Shown here piece after piece: positions 52,194 through 56,056 of a DNA stretch of 56,056 bases (positions are counted from its first letter, which is position 1; every line of letters starts with the position of its first letter). Both the position numbers and the translations under genes were made by a program. Source of the DNA: an uncultured Alcaligenaceae bacterium (GTDB taxonomy: Bacteria; Pseudomonadota; Gammaproteobacteria; Burkholderiales; Burkholderiaceae_B); NCBI GenBank assembly GCA_937896225.1, contig CALBMZ010000090.1, positions 1-56,056 of the forward strand, in the 5' to 3' direction. The notes below the pieces were generated by a model, which saw nothing but the letters and a program-made list of their open reading frames with translations, did no database searches and was not told where the DNA came from.

Positions 52194-52224
52194 ACCGTGA
52201 CTTCAAATTGAAGACAATACAAAT

Positions 52225-52701
52225 TTAACGCGCAATAGTTTGAGTTAAACGAATTTTATTTTGCATTTGCAGCAAACCATAAACCAAAGCTTCTGCTGTT
52301 GGTGGGCAACCTGGTACGTAAATATCAACTGGCACAATGCGGTCACAGCCGCGCACGACTGAATACGAATAGTGATAATAGCCCCCGCCATTGGCACAGG
52401 AACCCATTGATAATACCCAACGAGGCTCTGGCATTTGGTCGTAAACCTTTCGTAAAGCAGGCGCCATTTTATTGCAAAGTGTGCCCGCTACAATCATCAA
52501 ATCTGACTGGCGTGGGCTTGGGCGAAAAATAATACCGAATTGGTCTAAGTCGTAACGCGCTGCGCCAGCGTGCATCATTTCAACCGCGCAACAGGCTAGA
52601 CCAAACGTCATGGGCCACATTGAGCCAGTTTTAGCCCAGTTGATAACTTTGTCAGCACTGGTGGTGACAAAACCTTGTTTCAAAATACCGTCAATAGCCA
52701 T
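52225..52701 (-). CDS. nuoB: NADH-quinone oxidoreductase subunit B
   Basis: This 158-residue subunit carries the terminal [4Fe-4S] cluster N2. Ligands are the adjacent Cys pair in [12 protein letters not shown], the Cys in [18 protein letters not shown] and that in [31 protein letters not shown] is also conserved. N2 hands electrons to ubiquinone. Length is typical for Betaproteobacteria. Confidence 0.97.
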   Translation of the reverse strand: MAIDGILKQGFVTTSADKVINWAKTGSMWPMTFGLACCAVEMMHAGAARYDLDQFGIIFRPSPRQSDLMIVAGTLCNKMAPALRKVYDQMPEPRWVLSMGSCANGGGYYHYSYSVVRGCDRIVPVDIYVPGCPPTAEALVYGLLQMQNKIRLTQTIAR

Positions 52702-52779
52702 AGATCACTCTACTATTTAGTTGTGCAGACCGAACATACGGTGCAACACGCAATCTTTTACTGCGGTGCCCTTGAAAGA

Positions 52780-53139
52780 CTATTCCCAATCGAGGGCGCC
52801 TTTTTTCCATTCATAAATGAAGCCAACTGTGAGCACGGTGAGAAACATCATGGCCGCTACAAAACCGGCAAAACCCACAACCCCATTAGATATAGCCCAG
52901 GGCGCGAGGAATGCAATTTCAAGGTCAAACAAAATAAATAATATGGCGACAAGGTAATAACGCACATCAAATTTCATGCGAGAGTCGCCAAACGTTTCGA
53001 AACCACACTCGTAGGGTGACAATTTTTGATCGTTAGGTCGGTGTGGGCCAATAAGTGAACCCGCTGCAATCAGCGCAAAACCGATTAGCGTACCAATAAT
53101 GATGAAAAGCAGAACGGGAAAGTATTGTTGCAAGTTCAT
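52780..53139 (-). CDS. nuoA: NADH-quinone oxidoreductase subunit A
   Basis: The 119-residue protein has three membrane helices, a loop with [20 protein letters not shown] and then [19 protein letters not shown] with the conserved Asp/Glu, the clear NuoA signature. It is the first gene of the 13-gene nuo set. The 54 bases between it and the porin stop must hold its promoter, unless transcription comes through the porin gene. Confidence 0.97.
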   Translation of the reverse strand: MNLQQYFPVLLFIIIGTLIGFALIAAGSLIGPHRPNDQKLSPYECGFETFGDSRMKFDVRYYLVAILFILFDLEIAFLAPWAISNGVVGFAGFVAAMMFLTVLTVGFIYEWKKGALDWE

Positions 53140-53175
53140 CTTATTTTAGCCCCAGCCATTCGTACAAACCATAAC

Positions 53176-53181
53176 ATTGTA
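53176..53181 (-). promoter_or_regulatory. candidate -10 box of the nuo operon
   Basis: TACAAT on the minus strand (53181-53176) matches five of six bases of the -10 consensus, 37 bases before the nuoA ATG. A -35 at normal spacing is poor, and the upstream end of such a promoter would lie in the last codons of the porin gene. Confidence 0.3.
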
Positions 53182-53193
53182 TCACCCTGATCT

Positions 53194-54435
53194 CTAAAAT
53201 AAATGACGTATACCTGCACCGATTGCCTGGCTTTTCGCTGAAGAAACCATTTGAAAGTTATTTGCCACCGAACCCCAAAAATATAAGTTGGTGCGTTGAG
53301 ACAAGTTGTAAGTATAAGCTGTCCCTAAAACACTTTGGCTGGCATAGCCGGCCATTTGACCGATTTGCCCACGAGGCTGCATTATTTGCCATGAAAACAT
53401 TAGGTTACTGTCGTTTGATAGGGGCACAGCCCCACCTAACATGAATGATTGGTAGTCATAACCTGATTGAAACAAAATGTCAGACCCACCCGTAAAGGTC
53501 GATAAACCTGAATTACTCAAACCATTTCCAGGGCCCTGACCACTGAAGGCGCCATTAAACCCCTGCCCTACTGCAGCCGATACTTGCATATAACCCAAGT
53601 CATATTTAGCCCCTAAAGCCCAAACTTTAGGAATGGGTGCATTGGGGTTATCGATATTGACTGAGCTATCGGTAATTGACCTGACTTGCTGACTACCAAA
53701 AGCAGCGTCAAAAGTTGCCACAACAATCAACTTATCAACCATGTAACGCATACCAGCAGTGAAAGCACGCGCATTATTTAATGTGCCAAAGTTATCAGTC
53801 GCAGGTTGAATATTTACGTTGGGGCCATCAGCATAAATAGCACTTTGCCCTACGTTAAACGAATACCCCAACATACCCTGAAAGCCAGCATAGTCAGTGC
53901 TTTGTAACATAATCATATTATCGTAACGCAAGGTATTAGCCTGACCAAACGATGCACCCATATTGGCTTGGCCAAAACTTAATTCAAATGGGTCAATTGA
54001 ACCAAAATAACGAGATGCTGCGTTTATTTGGCGACCCCAGTCGGTTTCACCATAATTCTTACTTGTTAAACCCAAGGTTGATTGCCGACCAAAAGCACGA
54101 CCACCTTGGTCTGCACTACCGGTTTGAGCAATAATGCCTGACTCAAGTACAAATTTAACCGCTAAATCTTCATTAATAGAATGAAAACCTTTTAAACCCC
54201 AACGCGAACCACTTTGAACGCCAGAGTCCATTTGAATTTGGTTTTTATTGAACGCTGGGTTTTTAGAACTCGCACCTTGCGAAACATGAACAGAACTGAT
54301 GCCTAAATCAATAACGCCGTATAAAACAACCGTTGAGGGCTCAGTTGTCGCTTGCGCATGAGTGATCAAAGGTAAAAAGGCGACTATACATACAAACAGC
54401 GATTTAAACGAGTGGATGAAAATCGATTTATTCAT
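53194..54435 (-). CDS. outer-membrane porin, Burkholderiales general type (copy 1)
   Basis: This is a 413-residue porin of the Gram-negative trimeric, 16-strand class. It has a signal peptide of about 27 residues (ending LITHA), first strand VVLYGVIDLGIS, then SGSRWGLKGFHSINEDLAVKF, FGRQSTLGLTSKNYG and SIDPFELSFG. The C-terminal strand AIGAGIRHLF ends in Phe, the signal read by the BAM machinery. It is paralogous to the porin at 54546 but clearly diverged in the loops. The stop is 54 bases before nuoA. A hairpin terminator precedes its start, so it needs its own promoter in the 50-110 bases upstream, or read-through. Confidence 0.92.
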   Translation of the reverse strand: MNKSIFIHSFKSLFVCIVAFLPLITHAQATTEPSTVVLYGVIDLGISSVHVSQGASSKNPAFNKNQIQMDSGVQSGSRWGLKGFHSINEDLAVKFVLESGIIAQTGSADQGGRAFGRQSTLGLTSKNYGETDWGRQINAASRYFGSIDPFELSFGQANMGASFGQANTLRYDNMIMLQSTDYAGFQGMLGYSFNVGQSAIYADGPNVNIQPATDNFGTLNNARAFTAGMRYMVDKLIVVATFDAAFGSQQVRSITDSSVNIDNPNAPIPKVWALGAKYDLGYMQVSAAVGQGFNGAFSGQGPGNGLSNSGLSTFTGGSDILFQSGYDYQSFMLGGAVPLSNDSNLMFSWQIMQPRGQIGQMAGYASQSVLGTAYTYNLSQRTNLYFWGSVANNFQMVSSAKSQAIGAGIRHLF

Positions 54436-54485
54436 TGATTGTTTTTTTCTTTTACCCTGACACAGCTTGTTTTTTTCCGCATAAT

Positions 54486-54511
54486 AAAAAAGCCCCCGAA
54501 GGGGCTTTTTT
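54486..54511 (-). terminator. rho-independent terminator between the two porin genes
   Basis: AAAAAAGCCCC pairs with GGGGCTTTTTT around a CGAA tetraloop. With A- and T-tracts on both sides it works in either direction. It ends the transcript of the porin at 54546-55718, and its tetraloop matches that of the ssrA terminator. Confidence 0.92.
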
Positions 54512-54545
54512 ATTTCAAACGATTAGATAAGTCTAAATTGTTTGA

Positions 54546-55718
54546 TTAGAATATGTGACGAATACCGACGCCTAAGCTGTTCGATTGTGCACCTGTCAAC
54601 ATACCAGCGTTAGACATGTATGAATAGTAGCCATACAGGTTAGTGCGCTTTGACATACTGTATGTGTAACCAATGCTACCAACGTTTTGTGTTGATGTAA
54701 CAGCAGCCGTCTTAAACGTACCCCCAGGAGCCATTTGCTGCCATGAGGCAAAAACTTTACCTGAAGCACCAACAGGCGCTGAGACACCTAACATCCATGA
54801 AGTTGTACGTGCACCTTTGGAAGACAACACTCCACCTGCTGAGTTGGTGTCACCACCATCAGTGAAGTTAGAGATTACGTTTGAACCTTCGATTATGCCG
54901 TCAATGTTTTGGCCGTAAGCAGCATGAAGTTTTGCAACTTTCAAATCGTATGTAGCACCAATGTTCCACTGCTTAACCGTAGCTGCATCTGTAAAATCTG
55001 GTGCATTTGCAGCTGTAGTTTTATATGCTGCAGGCATATATTGGTCATACAAACCAGCAATGAGTAACGGGCCATTTGCATAACGCAAACCAATACTTAT
55101 CGCACGTGTTTTAGTCATACTACCATAACGAGATGTTCTATCTGCATAGAGGGCTGAATTTGGCATACGAGCTGTATTAGCACCTGAATCAAATGAGTAA
55201 CCGATCGAACCCATAAAACCATTCATCGATGGTGATGTATACATTACCATGTTTGATAAACGGCTAAAAGCAGAACCCATTGAACTGTCTATTGCTGATG
55301 TACCGAAACTGCTACCGAAAGGATCAATACCTGAAAAAGCAACGGTACCTGGTGTTGTACGGCGACCCAAATCAATTGAACCCCATGACTTACCAACTAA
55401 ACCCAGAGTTGATTGACGTGTAAAACCAGAACTAGAACCGCTGTTAACCGATACAGAAGATTCGTATACAAAGTTAGCTGATAAACCATTACCTAAGTCT
55501 TCAACGCCTTTTAAACCCCAACGTGAACCAGACTGCTGACCTGAAGCCATGCCAGTTTGATTTGATGTTTGGTTGCCTTTAGGATCGTTGTCGCCAGTTT
55601 TAAGTGTTTGTGACAGAATACCAACGTCAACAATACCGTATAAAGTAACTGATGATTGTGCCGAAGCGGCGCCGGCGAAGCCAGCTAACAGGGCGGCAGC
55701 AAGCAGAGTCTTTTTCAT
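54546..55718 (-). CDS. outer-membrane porin, Burkholderiales general type (copy 2)
   Basis: This is a 390-residue porin with signal peptide MKKTLLAAALLAGFAGAASA (cleaved after residue 20) and mature start QSSVTLYGIVDVGI. Conserved porin elements are SGSRWGLKGVEDLG, FTRQSTLGLVGKSWGSIDLG and GIDPFGSSFG, with last strand LGVGIRHIF ending in Phe. It has a GGAGAT ribosome-binding site, a leader of at least 300 bases and its own terminator, which suggests strong expression. This is probably the main general porin. OmpR-type control is common for such genes and an OmpR/EnvZ pair is in the window, but no binding site is proven. Confidence 0.95.
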   Translation of the reverse strand: MKKTLLAAALLAGFAGAASAQSSVTLYGIVDVGILSQTLKTGDNDPKGNQTSNQTGMASGQQSGSRWGLKGVEDLGNGLSANFVYESSVSVNSGSSSGFTRQSTLGLVGKSWGSIDLGRRTTPGTVAFSGIDPFGSSFGTSAIDSSMGSAFSRLSNMVMYTSPSMNGFMGSIGYSFDSGANTARMPNSALYADRTSRYGSMTKTRAISIGLRYANGPLLIAGLYDQYMPAAYKTTAANAPDFTDAATVKQWNIGATYDLKVAKLHAAYGQNIDGIIEGSNVISNFTDGGDTNSAGGVLSSKGARTTSWMLGVSAPVGASGKVFASWQQMAPGGTFKTAAVTSTQNVGSIGYTYSMSKRTNLYGYYSYMSNAGMLTGAQSNSLGVGIRHIF

Positions 55719-56056
55719 TTAAGAAATCTCCAAAATTTGAGTAACAAGAGCAGCAAATAAACCATTTCATCTGTGCCCCCCTAACTCCGCTAGGGAAGTT
55801 ATAGCTATTTCATCAAACTTCCTAGTTCGTGGCTAGTTAAGGTTAGATAAAAACACTATTTTGCCCCAAAGGTGTGTGTTTTGCACCACAATCGTCTCTT
55901 TTTTGCGACAGAAACAAGGGTTTACCCGTCATTACATCGATATTCATTAATTTTGTAATTTCTTGATGAATAGTTTGCTTCTTTCGAATAACTGGCTTAT
56001 CTCTTTACACAAACTCTGAGCTTAGAACCAAGCTCGCCTTTAGAACCGAGCAAACA
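55719..56056 (-). promoter_or_regulatory. porin upstream region and leader
   Basis: These 338 bases contain no gene. The porin ribosome-binding site GGAGAT lies about 10 bases before its ATG. The stretch is AT-rich with several small inverted repeats: CCCTA/TAGGG around 55778-55794 and CTAG pairs near 55822-55836. GAGCTT/AAGCTC at 56018-56035 is a perfect 6-bp stem with loop AGAACC. TTAGAACCAAGC and TTAGAACCGAGC repeat at 56022 and 56040 with an 18-bp period. These could be operator or mRNA-structure elements. I could not place a confident promoter. Confidence 0.35.

Overview
This window reads as a chromosome segment of a Gram-negative betaproteobacterium of the order Burkholderiales, most likely Alcaligenaceae or a close relative (Bordetella/Achromobacter-like gene order and proteins) with a clearly lower GC content than those genera. 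The evidence: the block gyrA-serC-pheA-hisC-tyrA-aroA-cmk-rpsA-ihfB beside ompA-ubiG-HAD phosphatase; a tmRNA tag peptide ANDERFALAA; a glutamine at GyrA position 83; a RisA/RisS-like OmpR/EnvZ pair; a complete 13-gene nuo operon followed by a DUF2818 gene; and Burkholderiales-type porins. No rRNA or tRNA genes, insertion sequences, prophages or CRISPR arrays were seen. The tmRNA is the only stable RNA gene found.

Layout. 1-1100: a small accessory patch with an intact ParD-like antitoxin gene followed by the wreck of its RelE/ParE-family toxin gene, next to the 3' end of ssrA. 1107-1470: ssrA (minus). 1540-13000 (minus): one dense cluster from gyrA through the serine and aromatic/histidine amino-acid genes to cmk, rpsA and ihfB, with overlapping stop/start codons at most junctions between serC and aroA. 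13350-15460 (plus): ompA with its own terminator, then ubiG and a HAD phosphatase. 15540-17560 (minus): the bioMNY biotin ECF transporter. 17610-19720 (plus): msrB, yciB, a BolA-family gene and a secreted parvulin isomerase. 19800-26540 (minus): ligA, zipA, smc. 26630-27940 (plus): lplT. 27930-30060 (minus): a family-4 type uracil-DNA glycosylase and a fused tsaB-rimI gene. 30130-32240 (plus): the OmpR/EnvZ-type two-component pair. 32230-33510 (minus): ispF and ispD. 33550-37990 (plus): mfd and serB. 37990-53140 (minus): DUF2818 and nuoN to nuoA. 53190-55720 (minus): two paralogous porins, with a terminator between them.

How the parts fit: most of the window is core physiology. It covers respiratory complex I, chorismate-derived amino acids plus serine, isoprenoid precursors (ispDF), ubiquinone (ubiG), DNA topology and repair (gyrA, ligA, mfd, udg, smc), division (zipA, yciB), ribosome rescue (ssrA) and outer-membrane proteins that an OmpR-type regulator could control.

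I found no convincing undescribed system. The more interesting items are small: the degraded toxin beside ssrA, the NDAP repeat tail of GyrA, the tsaB-rimI fusion, the extra segments in LigA and Mfd, a decayed duplication of the ligA 3' end, and porin genes directly upstream of nuoA.
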